From Salinigranum marinum (GTDB lineage Archaea; Halobacteriota; Halobacteria; Halobacteriales; Haloferacaceae): a stretch of DNA of 64,000 nt. The notes beneath the pieces are model-generated. The model ran no database searches, had not been told where the DNA came from, and saw nothing but the letters and a program-made list of their open reading frames with translations. The translations under genes were made by a program, and so were the position numbers. Shown here one piece after another: positions 41,983 through 51,552 of the stretch. The stretch is from NCBI RefSeq assembly GCF_024228675.1, contig NZ_CP100461.1, positions 558,001-622,000 of the forward strand. Direction: 5' to 3'. The stretch's first letter is position 1, and each line of letters starts with the position of its first letter.

Positions 41983-42606
41983 ATGTCCGACGAGCCTCGC
42001 GAAGCGGTGATCCGCGCGACATACCGCGCGCTCTGTGCACACGGGTACGCCAACCTGACGATGCAGGACATCGCCGACGAGACCGATCTGAGCAAGGCCG
42101 CCCTCCACTACCACTACGACACCAAGCGTGACCTCCTGATCGCGTTTCTCGACGCGCTCACGTCGTGGTACGAGGGCCGGCTGGAGACGCTGGCCGGCGA
42201 CGACGCGCCCGAACGGCTGGCGTCGTTGTTCGACGAGTGTCTCTCCCCCGACGACAGCGACACCGACTACCCCGCGTTCCACACCGCACTCTTGGAGATC
42301 AAGGCCCAGGCCCCGTACGACGAGGCCTACCGCGAGCGACTCGCGGCGGCCGACGAGGTGCTGGTCACGCGGGTGCGGGAGATCGTCGCCGACGGCGTCG
42401 ACGCGGGGACGTTCCGGGAGGTCGATCCCGACGCGACGGCGGCACTCGTCGCCGACGTGCTCGCGGGTGGTCACACCCGCAACGTCGCGGTGGGCCGCGA
42501 CCTCGACGAGACGCGGGCCGTCCTCGACGGCTACGTCGCCACCCAGCTGCTGGCGACGGACGACGACGACGCGTCGGCGGCGCGACCGGCGGGGGCGTCC
42601 CGATGA
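41983..42606 (+). CDS. TetR/AcrR-family repressor
   Basis: A 207-residue regulator. The N-terminal HTH reads REAVIRATYRALCAHGYANLTMQDIADETDLSKAALHYHYDTKRDLL, a textbook TetR motif. The C-terminal half (residues about 60-190) is the ligand-binding helical domain. Its stop overlaps the MATE transporter start (ATGA at 42603-42606), so the two are co-translated. Together with the palindrome just upstream, this makes an autoregulated efflux unit. It is divergent from cofD, with about 220 nt between the starts. Confidence 0.93.
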   Translation: MSDEPREAVIRATYRALCAHGYANLTMQDIADETDLSKAALHYHYDTKRDLLIAFLDALTSWYEGRLETLAGDDAPERLASLFDECLSPDDSDTDYPAFHTALLEIKAQAPYDEAYRERLAAADEVLVTRVREIVADGVDAGTFREVDPDATAALVADVLAGGHTRNVAVGRDLDETRAVLDGYVATQLLATDDDDASAARPAGASR

Positions 42607-44057
42607 GCGCCCTCGACCGGCTGTCGGGGCTGTTCAAGGACAAAGACGAGTTCGACCTCACGAGCGGCGGCATCGCCAGGCCGCTGTTTTACCTCGCGCT
42701 CCCGATCGTCATCACGAACCTCCTCCAGACGGCGTACAACCTCGCCGACACGTTCTGGCTCGGGCAGTACTCGACGGAGGCGCTCGCGGCCATCTCCTTC
42801 GGCTTCCCGCTCGTGTTCCTGCTGATCTCCTTCGGCTTCGGCATCTCCATCGCCGGCAGCGTGCTCGTCGCGCAGTACATCGGTGCCGGCGAGGAGCGCG
42901 AGGCCGAGTACGCCGCCTCCCAGACGATGACGTTCGCCGTGATCGCCTCGGTCGTCCTCGGAGCCGGCGGCTATCTCTTCGTCGAGGACGTGCTCCGGCT
43001 GCTGGGCGCGTCGCCGGAAGTGCTCCCCGGGGCGACGGCGTACATGGAGGTCATCTCGCTGGGGATCGTCTTCCTGTTCGGCTTCCTGGTGTTCATCTCG
43101 CTCATGCGCGGCTACGGCGACACGATCACGCCAATGCTCGTCATGTTCGGCTCCGTCGCGATCAACGTCGTCATCGACCCGTTCCTCATCTTCGGCTGGT
43201 GGGTGTTCCCCGAGATGGGCGTCGCCGGCGCGGCCTACGCGACGGTGTTCTCGCGCTCGCTGGCGCTCATCGTCGGGCTCGGGATCATGTTCCGCGGGAA
43301 CCGCGGTGTGCGGATCCACCTCAGTCAGATGCGGCCCGACCCCGACTACTTCCGGCGCATCGCCTCGCTGGGCGGGCCGGCGTCGTTCGAGGTCACGGGA
43401 CGGGCGCTCTCGGTCAACTTCCTCCTGGTCGTCGTCGCCCTGTTCTCCCCCGCGGTCGTCGCCGCGTTCGGGATCGGGACGCGGGTCTTCTCGGTCATCT
43501 TCCTGCCCGCGATCGCGGTCGCACAGGCGGTCGAGACGATGTCCGGGCAGAACATCGGCGCGGGCAAGCCCGACCGGGCGGAGCAGACCGCCGACTTCGC
43601 CGCGAAGGTGATGTTCGTCGTCCTCTCGGCGATGGGCGTCGTCGTCTTCGTCTTCACCGAGCCGCTCGTTTCGGTGTTCACCACCGACTCGGCCGTCGTC
43701 GAGGAGGGGGTGACGTTCCTCCGAACGGTCGCGCCGACGTTCGGGATGCTCGGGATCATGCGTGCGTACAGCGGGAGCTTCCGCGGCGCGGGCAAGACGA
43801 TGACCTCCGCGGGTCTCGCGATCGTGACGCTGTGGGTGGTCCGTCTGCCGATCGCCTGGTTCGGCGCGCAGTCGCTCGGCCCCGTCGGTATCTGGTACGG
43901 CTTCGTCGTCTCGAACGTGATCGGGGCCGTGCTCGCGCTCGCGTGGTACAAGCGCGGGACTTGGCGCGACGGCGACCTCACCGACCGGGAGGTCGCCGTC
44001 GGCGACGAGTTCGAGGGCGACGACGGTGCCGCCGAACCGGCCAGCACCGACGACTGA
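42603..44057 (+). CDS. MATE-family efflux transporter
   Basis: A 484-residue multidrug/toxin extrusion protein with about 12 membrane helices in two repeats of six. It begins at an ATG overlapping the tetR stop and shows the first-helix pair LPIVITNLLQTAYNLADTFWLGQYSTEAL; SGQNIGAGKPDRAEQ begins a later loop. The substrate is unknown; the TetR partner probably senses it. A longer frame upstream lies within tetR and is ignored. The C-terminus is a soluble, acidic tail of about 35 residues. Confidence 0.92.
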   Translation: MSALDRLSGLFKDKDEFDLTSGGIARPLFYLALPIVITNLLQTAYNLADTFWLGQYSTEALAAISFGFPLVFLLISFGFGISIAGSVLVAQYIGAGEEREAEYAASQTMTFAVIASVVLGAGGYLFVEDVLRLLGASPEVLPGATAYMEVISLGIVFLFGFLVFISLMRGYGDTITPMLVMFGSVAINVVIDPFLIFGWWVFPEMGVAGAAYATVFSRSLALIVGLGIMFRGNRGVRIHLSQMRPDPDYFRRIASLGGPASFEVTGRALSVNFLLVVVALFSPAVVAAFGIGTRVFSVIFLPAIAVAQAVETMSGQNIGAGKPDRAEQTADFAAKVMFVVLSAMGVVVFVFTEPLVSVFTTDSAVVEEGVTFLRTVAPTFGMLGIMRAYSGSFRGAGKTMTSAGLAIVTLWVVRLPIAWFGAQSLGPVGIWYGFVVSNVIGAVLALAWYKRGTWRDGDLTDREVAVGDEFEGDDGAAEPASTDD

Positions 44058-44219
44058 GACGGACCCGGCCCGCGCCGTCCGCCGGGCGACTCGGAGGGGA
44101 CCCGTACCGCTCCTCTGCCGGAGGCGACGCCGTCGGTCGACGGTCCGTCGTGTTTCGCCGTGTGTCGGCCTCGCTGGCTCATCCGACGGTTTTTGTCCGA
44201 TGACGGCGAACGTCAGGGC

Positions 44220-45443
44220 ATGCTGGCTATCAAGGACAGCGTCCACGACCACATCGAGGTCGGGGGCGTTGCCGAGGCGCTGATCGACACCCCCGCCGTC
44301 CAGCGCCTCCGCCGGGTCACCCAGTTGGGGACCGTGAGCTTCGTCTACCCCGCCGCCAACCACACCCGCTTCGAGCACTCGCTCGGCGTGTACCACCTCG
44401 CGACCCGTGCGCTGGACCACCTCGGCGTCGAGGGGACGACCGCCGAACGGGTCCGCGCCGCCGCGCTCTTACACGACGTCGGCCACGGCCCGTTCAGCCA
44501 CAACGTCGAGGACGTCGTCCACCGCCACACGGGCAAGTACCACGACGACGTCGACGACCTCGTCACGACGGGCGAGGTGGGTCGCGTCCTCGACGACCAC
44601 GGCGTCGATCCGCAGAGGGTCGCGGGGCTCGTCCGCGGCGACGGGCGGTACGGCCAACTCGTCTCCGGCGAACTCGACGTCGACCGGATGGACTACCTGG
44701 TGCGGGACGCCCACCACACGGGCGTCCCCTACGGGACGATCGACCACGAACGGCTCGTCCGCGAACTCGCGTTCGTCGAGGACGAACTCGTCCTCCGGGA
44801 GGGGAACGTCCAGACCGCCGAATCGTTGCTCCTGGCGCGGGCGCTGATGAACCCCACGGTGTATCAACACCCCGTCGCGCGCATCGCGAAGGCGATGCTC
44901 CGCCGGGCGGCCGAACGACTGCTGGAGGCGCCCGACATCGCCGCGGCCGACCTCCGGCGGATGGACGACCACGACTTCGTCTCGTCGCTCCGGTCGACGC
45001 GCCGCACGAGCGCGTACGCCGAACGGCTCGACACCCGCCGGCTGTTCAAGCGCGCGGTGTGGGCCGAGTACGCCGACGTCCCCGAACGACTGCTGGACGC
45101 CTCCCACGCCGACCTCCGGGGGTTCGAGCGCGAAATCGCCGACCGCGCCGACGTCTCCGAGTCGACGGTCGTCGTCGACGTCCCCCCGCGCCCGTCGATG
45201 ACCGAGTCGACCTCGCGGGTCGTGGTCAACGGCGACATCCGCGAACTGGGGAAGGCCTCGCCGCTCGTCTCGGCGCTCCGAACCGCCCAGGAACGCCAGT
45301 GGCGTTTCGGCGTCTACTGTCCGCGTGCGGAGACCGAGCGGGTCGGCCGCGCGGCGGTCGACACCCTCGGGCTCGACGTCGAGGGCGCGCTCGTCAGCGA
45401 CGTCCGGACGGGGCTGAACGCGACGCTCGACGAGTTCCAGTGA
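44220..45443 (+). CDS. HD-domain phosphohydrolase (SAMHD1/YdhJ-like)
   Basis: A 407-residue HD hydrolase. The metal site is H-HD-D: NHTRFEHSLGVYHLATR, then AALLHDVGHGPFSHNVED and ELDVDRMDYLVRDAHHTGV. This order matches archaeal homologues of dNTP triphosphohydrolases and SAMHD1-like proteins. The C-terminal third (from about residue 260) carries an acidic region and a small beta domain. It may act on dNTPs or phosphoinositide-like or nucleotide substrates; which is not visible. It stands alone, with a TATA-like stretch about 25-30 nt before the ATG. Confidence 0.85.
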   Translation: MLAIKDSVHDHIEVGGVAEALIDTPAVQRLRRVTQLGTVSFVYPAANHTRFEHSLGVYHLATRALDHLGVEGTTAERVRAAALLHDVGHGPFSHNVEDVVHRHTGKYHDDVDDLVTTGEVGRVLDDHGVDPQRVAGLVRGDGRYGQLVSGELDVDRMDYLVRDAHHTGVPYGTIDHERLVRELAFVEDELVLREGNVQTAESLLLARALMNPTVYQHPVARIAKAMLRRAAERLLEAPDIAAADLRRMDDHDFVSSLRSTRRTSAYAERLDTRRLFKRAVWAEYADVPERLLDASHADLRGFEREIADRADVSESTVVVDVPPRPSMTESTSRVVVNGDIRELGKASPLVSALRTAQERQWRFGVYCPRAETERVGRAAVDTLGLDVEGALVSDVRTGLNATLDEFQ

Positions 45444-45536
45444 GTCGACGCTGTCCACCGCCACGGCCGACCCTGGCCCTACCCGTCCGAGGGCTTCCGT
45501 GGGGCGCTCACAGCCGCGACCGGGAGGTGAGCACCG

Positions 45537-46988
45537 ATGACTGACGACGCCTCCCCGGCCGCCCGGGAGTGGTCGGCGGGGCTCGTCGACTCGATCGCGG
45601 ACCCGGTCGTGGTCTTCGACGAGGCGGGACGGCTGCGCCGGTGGAACCGCGCGCTGGTGGAGGCGACCGGCTACACCGACGAGACGCTGTCGTCGCTGTC
45701 GCTCGATCGCCTGTTCGGCGACGCCGACCACGTCCGCGAGGTCGTCACCGCCGTCCCAGCGACCGGCCGGACGACGTTCGACGCCACGCTCCGGACGGCG
45801 GCGGGCGACGCCGTTCCCGACGCCGACGACCCTGCGACGGCCGTCGTCTGCGTCGGCCGCGACGTCACCGAGGCCCGACGCCGCCAGCGGGAACTCGAAC
45901 GCGCCGAGGTCGTCCTCGAGTCGCTCGCCGACGCCGTCTACGCCATTGAGTCCGACGGCACCATCGCGTACGTCAACGACCGGTACGTCGATATGAAGGG
46001 CGTCTCCCGAGAGGAGCTCCTCGGCACCGACATCGACGACTGGGTCACCGAAGCGACAGTCGAGCAGGCCGACGAACTCCGCGCCGCCGTCGCGAGCGGC
46101 GACCGCGACGTCGGGACGGTCGAGTACGAGTTCGTGACCGGCGACGGCGAGCGGTTCCCCGCGGAGCTTCGGTTCGGCCCGGTCGGGCACCCCGACAGCG
46201 ACCTCGGCCGCGTCGGGATGATCCGCGACGTCACGGAGCGGGTCGAGCGCGAGCGGACCCTCAGACGGCAGAACGAGCGGCTCGACGAGTTCGCCTCGAT
46301 CGTGAGCCACGACCTCCGCAACCCGCTGAACGTCGCCGAGGGCTGGCTCGAACTGGCCCGTGAGGAGTGCGACAGCGACCACCTCGACTCGGTCACGGAC
46401 GCCCACGACCGGATGCGGCGGCTAGTCGGGGATCTCCTGACGCTCGCTCGACAGGGCCAGACGGAGCCCGAGCCGACGCACGTGTCGCTCAGGGAGCTCG
46501 CCGAGGAGTGTTGGCGCTCCGTCGACCGACGGACCGCGACGCTCGTCGTCGAGACGGACGCGACCGTCCACGCGGACGAGCGCCAGCTCCGTCGGCTCGT
46601 CGAGAACCTCCTCAGGAACGCCGTCGAGCACGGCTCGACGAACCCCCGATCGCAGGCTCGCGGGGACGCCGTGGAACACGGCTCCGCGAGCAGCCGGCCG
46701 GCGGCCGACGACAGCACCGACGGAAGCGACAGCGCCGACGGCGACGCGGTGACCGTGACGGTCGGTGGGCTCCCGGACGGGTTCTTCGTCGCCGACGGCG
46801 GCCCCGGCGTCCCGCCCAGAGACCGCGAGCGCGTCTTCGAGACCGGCTACTCGACGAGCGCCGAGGGGACCGGCTTCGGACTGCGCATCGTTCGGGAGGT
46901 CGCCCAGGCGCACGGCTGGGACGTCAGCGTGACCGAGAGCGACGGCGGTGGCGCACGGTTCGAGATCCGCGGCGCGGACGTCGACTGA
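45537..46988 (+). CDS. PAS-domain sensor histidine kinase
   Basis: A 483-residue kinase without membrane helices. Two PAS domains (about residues 14-115 and 125-240, the second with ADAVYAIESDGTIAYVNDRYVDM) precede the HisKA domain with FASIVSHDLRNPLNVAEGWLEL, where His in SHDLRNP is phosphorylated. The HATPase domain has the N box ENLLRNAVEHGS, then G boxes VADGGPGVPP and GTGFGLRIV. A 16-residue unit resembling NAVEHGS is repeated just after the N box (46618 and 46666), expanding the ATP lid. No response regulator lies nearby, so the target is unknown. Confidence 0.92.
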   Translation: MTDDASPAAREWSAGLVDSIADPVVVFDEAGRLRRWNRALVEATGYTDETLSSLSLDRLFGDADHVREVVTAVPATGRTTFDATLRTAAGDAVPDADDPATAVVCVGRDVTEARRRQRELERAEVVLESLADAVYAIESDGTIAYVNDRYVDMKGVSREELLGTDIDDWVTEATVEQADELRAAVASGDRDVGTVEYEFVTGDGERFPAELRFGPVGHPDSDLGRVGMIRDVTERVERERTLRRQNERLDEFASIVSHDLRNPLNVAEGWLELAREECDSDHLDSVTDAHDRMRRLVGDLLTLARQGQTEPEPTHVSLRELAEECWRSVDRRTATLVVETDATVHADERQLRRLVENLLRNAVEHGSTNPRSQARGDAVEHGSASSRPAADDSTDGSDSADGDAVTVTVGGLPDGFFVADGGPGVPPRDRERVFETGYSTSAEGTGFGLRIVREVAQAHGWDVSVTESDGGGARFEIRGADVD

Positions 46989-47098
46989 TCGCGGTCGTGC
47001 CGGATTCGACGGCGGCCCGTGGTCGTGATCAGAGACACCCCGACGCGGGACTCGCGAACCTACAGTTTCAAGCACGTTCCCCGTCGAGATCGAACCCA

Positions 47099-48112
47099 AT
47101 GCACGTGGAGGGGACCGTTCTCACCGGGCGGGACTTCGAACCCATCGAGGGGCGAGTGGTCGTCGACGACGGCCGGATCGAGGCCGTCGAACGCGTCGAG
47201 ACCGACTCGACGGACATCGTCTGCCCGGCGTTCGTCAACGCCCACACCCACATCGGCGACTCGATCGCCAAGGAGGCCGGCGCGGGGCTGTCGCTCGACG
47301 AACTCGTCGCCCCCCCGGACGGACTCAAACACCGGCTCCTCCGTGAGACCCCAGACGAGGAGAAGGTCGCAGCGATGCGCCGCTCGTTGCGGTTCATGCG
47401 CGCGACGGGGACCGCCGCCTGTATCGAGTTCCGCGAGGGCGGCGTCCCGGGCGTCGAGGCGTTCGAGCGCGCGCGTGACGGGCTCGACATCGAGGCGGTC
47501 GTCCTCGGTCGGGAGAGCCGCGACGCGATGGACGCGAGCGACGGCTTCGGTGCCAGCGGGGCCCGCGACGGCGACTTTGCGGCGCTCCGCCGGGCCACTC
47601 GCGAGGCTGGCAAGCGGTTCGGCATCCACGCCGGCGAGCGCGACCCCGACGACGTCGACGCCGCGCTCAACCTCGATCCGGACTTTCTCGTCCATATGGT
47701 CCACGCCACCGACGCCCAACTGGACCGCGTCGCCCGCGAGGAAACGCCGGTCGTCGTCTGCCCGCGGTCGAACCTCGTCACGAACGTCGGCGTCCCGCCG
47801 ATCGCGGCGCTCGCGGCGCGGACGACCGTCGCGCTGGGGACGGACAACGTCATGCTCGACTCGCCGTCGATGTTCCGCGAGATGGAGTTCGCGGCGAAGC
47901 TCTCCGACGTGAGCGCCAGGGACGTGCTCCGGATGGCGACCGTCAACGGCGCGGCGATCGCCGGGCTCGACTACGGCGTCGTCGCGGCGGGCAAGCGGGC
48001 GAAACTGCTCGTGCTCGACGGCGACTCCGACAACCTCGCCGGCGTTCGCGACCCCGTCCGCGCCGTGGTCCGCCGGGCGGGACAGGCCGACGTGAAACGC
48101 GTCCTCCTCTGA
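47099..48112 (+). CDS. Amidohydrolase-superfamily enzyme
   Basis: A 337-residue metal-dependent hydrolase, related to cytosine deaminase/atrazine chlorohydrolase type proteins. Metal and catalytic residues are visible: H-x-H in CPAFVNAHTHIGDS, GIHAGE around residue 175, MVHATD and GTDNVMLDSPSMF with the final Asp. The N-terminal strand domain (MHVEGTVLTGRDFEPIEGRVVV) is typical. The substrate is unknown; deamination or ring cleavage is likely. It lies between the histidine kinase gene and birA; the latter is convergent. Confidence 0.85.
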   Translation: MHVEGTVLTGRDFEPIEGRVVVDDGRIEAVERVETDSTDIVCPAFVNAHTHIGDSIAKEAGAGLSLDELVAPPDGLKHRLLRETPDEEKVAAMRRSLRFMRATGTAACIEFREGGVPGVEAFERARDGLDIEAVVLGRESRDAMDASDGFGASGARDGDFAALRRATREAGKRFGIHAGERDPDDVDAALNLDPDFLVHMVHATDAQLDRVAREETPVVVCPRSNLVTNVGVPPIAALAARTTVALGTDNVMLDSPSMFREMEFAAKLSDVSARDVLRMATVNGAAIAGLDYGVVAAGKRAKLLVLDGDSDNLAGVRDPVRAVVRRAGQADVKRVLL

Positions 48113-48115
48113 GGC

Positions 48116-49102
48116 TCACGCCGGGCGGAGGTGTTCGCAGTCGCCGGCGTGGACGGTCCGCGTTCCGTCGTCGGTCCGGACGACGAGCGCGCCGGGAAAC
48201 GCGACGTCGACCGCCTCGCCCTCGATCGTCTCGGTCGCCGTCTCGATCCGGACCCGACGCCCGAGCGTGTCGGCGTGCTCGCGCCACGCGTCGAGCACCG
48301 CCTCGGGCGCGTCGCGGAGGTCGTGAAACTCCTCGAGGAGGCGCTGGACGAACAGCCGGCGCTCGACGTCGCCCGCCTCCGCGCGGACGCTCGTCGCGCC
48401 CGGGGGCAGCGCGTCGGCGTCGACGTTGGCGTTGACGCCGACGCCGACGAGCAGCCACGACACCCGGTCGGCCTCGCCCTGCATCTCGGTGAGGATGCCC
48501 GCCAGTTTGCGGCCGCCGCGTGGCGCGTCGGCGTCGACGAGTACACCGTCAGACGGGTCTGACGAGCCATCGTTCGCTGCGCTCACGATGACGTCGTTCG
48601 GCCACTTGATCGACGCGTCGACGCCCGCTTCCCGCGCCGCGCGCGCCGTCGCGACGGCCGCGGCGAGGGTGTAGATCGGGGCGTGGGCGGGCGGACAGTC
48701 GGGCTGGAAGACGACACTCAGCCAGACGCCACCGGACGGTGCGCTCCAGGCCCGGCGGAGTCGCCCTCGGCTCCCGGTCTGTTCGTCGGCGAGGACGACC
48801 ACGTCCCTCTCGCCCGCCGTCGCGAGTTCGCGTCCGCGGTCGTTCGTGCTCCCGACGGTGTCGTGGTACTCGACCGTGTACGGCGCGCCGAGGCCGTACT
48901 CGACGGCCGCCGCGCCGAACTCCGGTACCGTGGCGACGACGTAGCCGTCGTCGGTCGACTCGACCCCGAACCCCTCGTCGCGGAGGGCTTCGACCTGCTT
49001 CCAGATCGCTGCGCGCGAGACCTCGAGGCGCTCGGCCAACTCGGGGCCGGCCACCGGCCCGCTCATCAGTTCGGCGAGCAACGCGCGACGTGTCTCGTTC
49101 AT
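48116..49102 (-). CDS. birA: Biotin-protein ligase with N-terminal HTH
   Basis: A 328-residue BirA. Residues 1 to about 60 are a winged helix (ETRRALLAELMSGPVAGPELAERLEVSRAAIWKQVEAL), as in bacterial BirA repressors. The ligase domain has TVGSTNDRGRELA, the biotin motif GSRGRLRRAWSAPSGGVWLSV and the lysine-containing IKWPNDV. It should biotinylate the BCCP domain of PccA, whose gene lies 356 bp upstream on the same strand. Since an HTH is present it may also repress genes for biotin uptake or synthesis. Confidence 0.93.
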   Translation of the reverse strand: MNETRRALLAELMSGPVAGPELAERLEVSRAAIWKQVEALRDEGFGVESTDDGYVVATVPEFGAAAVEYGLGAPYTVEYHDTVGSTNDRGRELATAGERDVVVLADEQTGSRGRLRRAWSAPSGGVWLSVVFQPDCPPAHAPIYTLAAAVATARAAREAGVDASIKWPNDVIVSAANDGSSDPSDGVLVDADAPRGGRKLAGILTEMQGEADRVSWLLVGVGVNANVDADALPPGATSVRAEAGDVERRLFVQRLLEEFHDLRDAPEAVLDAWREHADTLGRRVRIETATETIEGEAVDVAFPGALVVRTDDGTRTVHAGDCEHLRPA

Positions 49103-49145
49103 GCAGGGAGGAGACGCGAGGTCGGTATGAAAGCGCCGACCTGCG

Positions 49146-49421
49146 TCAGACGTCGGGGAGCGACCAGTAGCCCAACGCGAGTTCCGCCAGTCCACCGTCG
49201 ACGAGAAAGACGGCGACCTGGCCGCCTCCGCCGCCGAGCGCACCGCCGAACAACGCGGCGACGAACAGTGCGACGCCGACAACGACGAGTTTCACCGCCG
49301 TGACGAGATCCGAGACCGTCTCGACCGCCACGTCCCGCTCGTCTCGGTCATGACCGGGATCACGACTGTCAACCGGTTCCGTGCCGTCGCTGTCGGCTCC
49401 GTCCGCAGGCGTGGAGGGCAT
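49146..49421 (-). CDS. Small membrane protein between birA and pccA
   Basis: A 91-residue protein with an acidic N-terminal third and one strongly hydrophobic helix (VTAVKLVVVGVALFVAALFGGAL), then a Gly-rich segment. The family is not recognised. It is placed between birA and pccA in the same direction, with 36 nt to the pccA stop, so may be co-transcribed; no functional link is shown. Confidence 0.6.
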   Translation of the reverse strand: MPSTPADGADSDGTEPVDSRDPGHDRDERDVAVETVSDLVTAVKLVVVGVALFVAALFGGALGGGGGQVAVFLVDGGLAELALGYWSLPDV

Positions 49422-49457
49422 CGTGAGTGGCGTCGCAGTGTCTTCGTTCCGGCAGGG

Positions 49458-51278
49458 TCACTCGATGACGACGAGGACGTCGCCCATGTCGACGGAGTCG
49501 CCCTCGCCCACGAGCACCTGCGAGACGGTCCCGCCGGCCTCGGCGACGACGTCGTTCTCCATCTTCATCGCCTCAAGGACGCAGACGACGTCGCCGGCGG
49601 CGACCTCGTCGCCCTCGTTCACCTCGACCGAGAGGATCGTCCCCTGCATCTCCGCGGCGACCTGCTCGCCGTCGGCCGCGACGGCCGCGCCGCCGTCGTC
49701 GTTCGTCGCGACGTCGGGGCGACTCCGCCCCCCACCGCCGGCGGGCACCCCGATCGCCGGCGCGCCGCGCTCTTCGAGCGACACCTGGAACCGCTTGCCG
49801 TTGACCTCGACGGTGAACTCCCGTTCGGTGACCTCCTCCTCGTCCGCGTCGTCCGACGACTCCACGGGACCCCAGCGCTCGACCGCCTGCTGGATCCGGT
49901 CGTGGTCGAGTTCCTCGTCGAGGTACTTCGTGGTGTGGGTCCCCTCGGTGAACGCCTTGTCCGTGATCATCAGGCGGTGGAACGGGATGATGGTGTGAAA
50001 GCCCGTGATCTCGTACTCCCGGAGCGCGCGTTCGGACCGCGCCAGACACTCCTCACGATCGCTCGCGTGGACGATGAGCTTCGCCACCATCGAGTCGTAG
50101 TCCGTCACGAGGTCGTCGCCCTGCCGGATCGCGTCGTCGAGTCGGACGCCGATGCCGCCCGGCGGGTCGTACGTCTCGAACGTGCCGCCTGGCGCCGGGG
50201 CGAACTCGTCGGCGGGGTTCTCGGCGTTGATCCGGTACTCGATGGCGTGACCGTCGATCTCGACGTCGTCCTGCGCGAAGTCGAGTTCCTCGTCGGCGGC
50301 GACCCGGAGCTGCCACTTGACGATGTCGATCCCCGTGATCTCCTCGGTGACGGTGTGTTCGACCTGTATCCTCGTGTTCACCTCGAGGAAGTAGAAGTCC
50401 GCGTCCGGCCCGAGGAGTTCGTCGGCTCCCCGCGGTTCCTCCTCGACGAGGAACTCGAACGTCCCGGCGTTGTAGTAGTCCGCGGCGTCGGCACCGCGAC
50501 GGGCGGCCTCGCCGATCTTCTCCCGCAGTTCGTCGGTGAGTGCGGGACTGGGCCCCTCCTCGATGACTTTCTGGTGTCGGCGCTGGAGCGAGCAGTCCCG
50601 CTCGCCGAGGTGACGAACGTTCCCGTGACGGTCGGCGAGGATCTGGACCTCGATGTGTCTGGGCTTTTCGAGGTATCGCTCCAGATAGACCGACGGGTTG
50701 TCGAAGTACGCCTCGCCCTCGCGTTTGGCGCTCTGCAGTTTCTCCTCCGCCTCGTCGGGGTCGCGGACGATCTTCATCCCGCGTCCACCGCCACCACCTT
50801 CGGCCTTGATCGCGATGGGGTAGCCGTACTCCTCGCCGAACTCGTGGACCTCGGCGGGGTCGTCGACGGGGTCGGTCGTCCCGGGGACGATGGGGACGCC
50901 GGCCTCGTTCATCACTTTCCGGGCTTTGGTCTTCTCGCCCAGTCGCTCCATCGCGTCGGCCGACGGACCGATCCACACCACTTCGCTCTCCTCGACCTTG
51001 CGCGCGAACGTGGCGTTCTCGGCGAGGAAGCCGTATCCCGGATGGATCGCGTCCGCGCCGGCCTTCCGCGCGGCGTCGAGCACCGCCTCGTGGTCGAGGT
51101 ACGAGTCCGCCGCCCGGGCCGGGCCGACGTTGTACGCCTCGTCGGCGTAGCGGACGTGTCCCGCGTGTTTGTCGGCGTCGCTGTAGACGGCGACCGTTCG
51201 AACGCCCAGTTCCGCACAGGCACGCATGACGCGAACCGCGATCTCTCCACGGTTCGCCACCAGGACCTTGCTGAACAT
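49458..51278 (-). CDS. pccA: Propionyl/acetyl-CoA carboxylase alpha subunit (biotin carboxylase + BCCP)
   Basis: A 606-residue fusion of biotin carboxylase and biotin carrier domains. It begins [24 protein letters not shown]; six upstream codons are not part of the family. The ATP-grasp domain shows [32 protein letters not shown] and R-containing [12 protein letters not shown]. The final BCCP domain carries the biotin lysine in [11 protein letters not shown]. It works with PccB-PccX, encoded 14 kb away at 34295-36097, to carboxylate propionyl-CoA or acetyl-CoA. The closely linked birA supplies biotin attachment. Confidence 0.95.
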   Translation of the reverse strand: MFSKVLVANRGEIAVRVMRACAELGVRTVAVYSDADKHAGHVRYADEAYNVGPARAADSYLDHEAVLDAARKAGADAIHPGYGFLAENATFARKVEESEVVWIGPSADAMERLGEKTKARKVMNEAGVPIVPGTTDPVDDPAEVHEFGEEYGYPIAIKAEGGGGGRGMKIVRDPDEAEEKLQSAKREGEAYFDNPSVYLERYLEKPRHIEVQILADRHGNVRHLGERDCSLQRRHQKVIEEGPSPALTDELREKIGEAARRGADAADYYNAGTFEFLVEEEPRGADELLGPDADFYFLEVNTRIQVEHTVTEEITGIDIVKWQLRVAADEELDFAQDDVEIDGHAIEYRINAENPADEFAPAPGGTFETYDPPGGIGVRLDDAIRQGDDLVTDYDSMVAKLIVHASDREECLARSERALREYEITGFHTIIPFHRLMITDKAFTEGTHTTKYLDEELDHDRIQQAVERWGPVESSDDADEEEVTEREFTVEVNGKRFQVSLEERGAPAIGVPAGGGGRSRPDVATNDDGGAAVAADGEQVAAEMQGTILSVEVNEGDEVAAGDVVCVLEAMKMENDVVAEAGGTVSQVLVGEGDSVDMGDVLVVIE

Positions 51279-51522
51279 TTGGGAGCTATTTCTCACATGC
51301 CCTACGTGTTTCTATCGGTTCGCCACATCGGTGCCGATTCCCCCTGTCGTGATCAGCGAACGAGGCGTCTCGTCCGTCACGGAGTTCGCAACCACGCCGT
51401 ACGCGACGATCGAGTGTCTGTTCCGGATCTTTTTCCCGCCTATCATAGACTCTTGTCCAGTAATCTCTCCGAGAGGCGGCTTCGACTGAAAGATCGTGAG
51501 CATCGGGGCGATTCCGAAGCGT

Positions 51523-51528
51523 CTTATG
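51523..51528 (+). promoter_or_regulatory. TATA-like box for asd
   Basis: CTTATG at 51523-51528 lies 25-30 nt before the asd ATG. The rest of the 274-nt divergent gap with pccA carries no visible gene. Confidence 0.4.
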
Positions 51529-51552
51529 GGAGTGCCACACAAGCACACGCCA

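Noticed and set aside
51226-51489. Small open frame in the gap between pccA and asd
   Set aside because: Poor codon bias for this genome and no recognisable domain; it starts inside pccA on the other strand.
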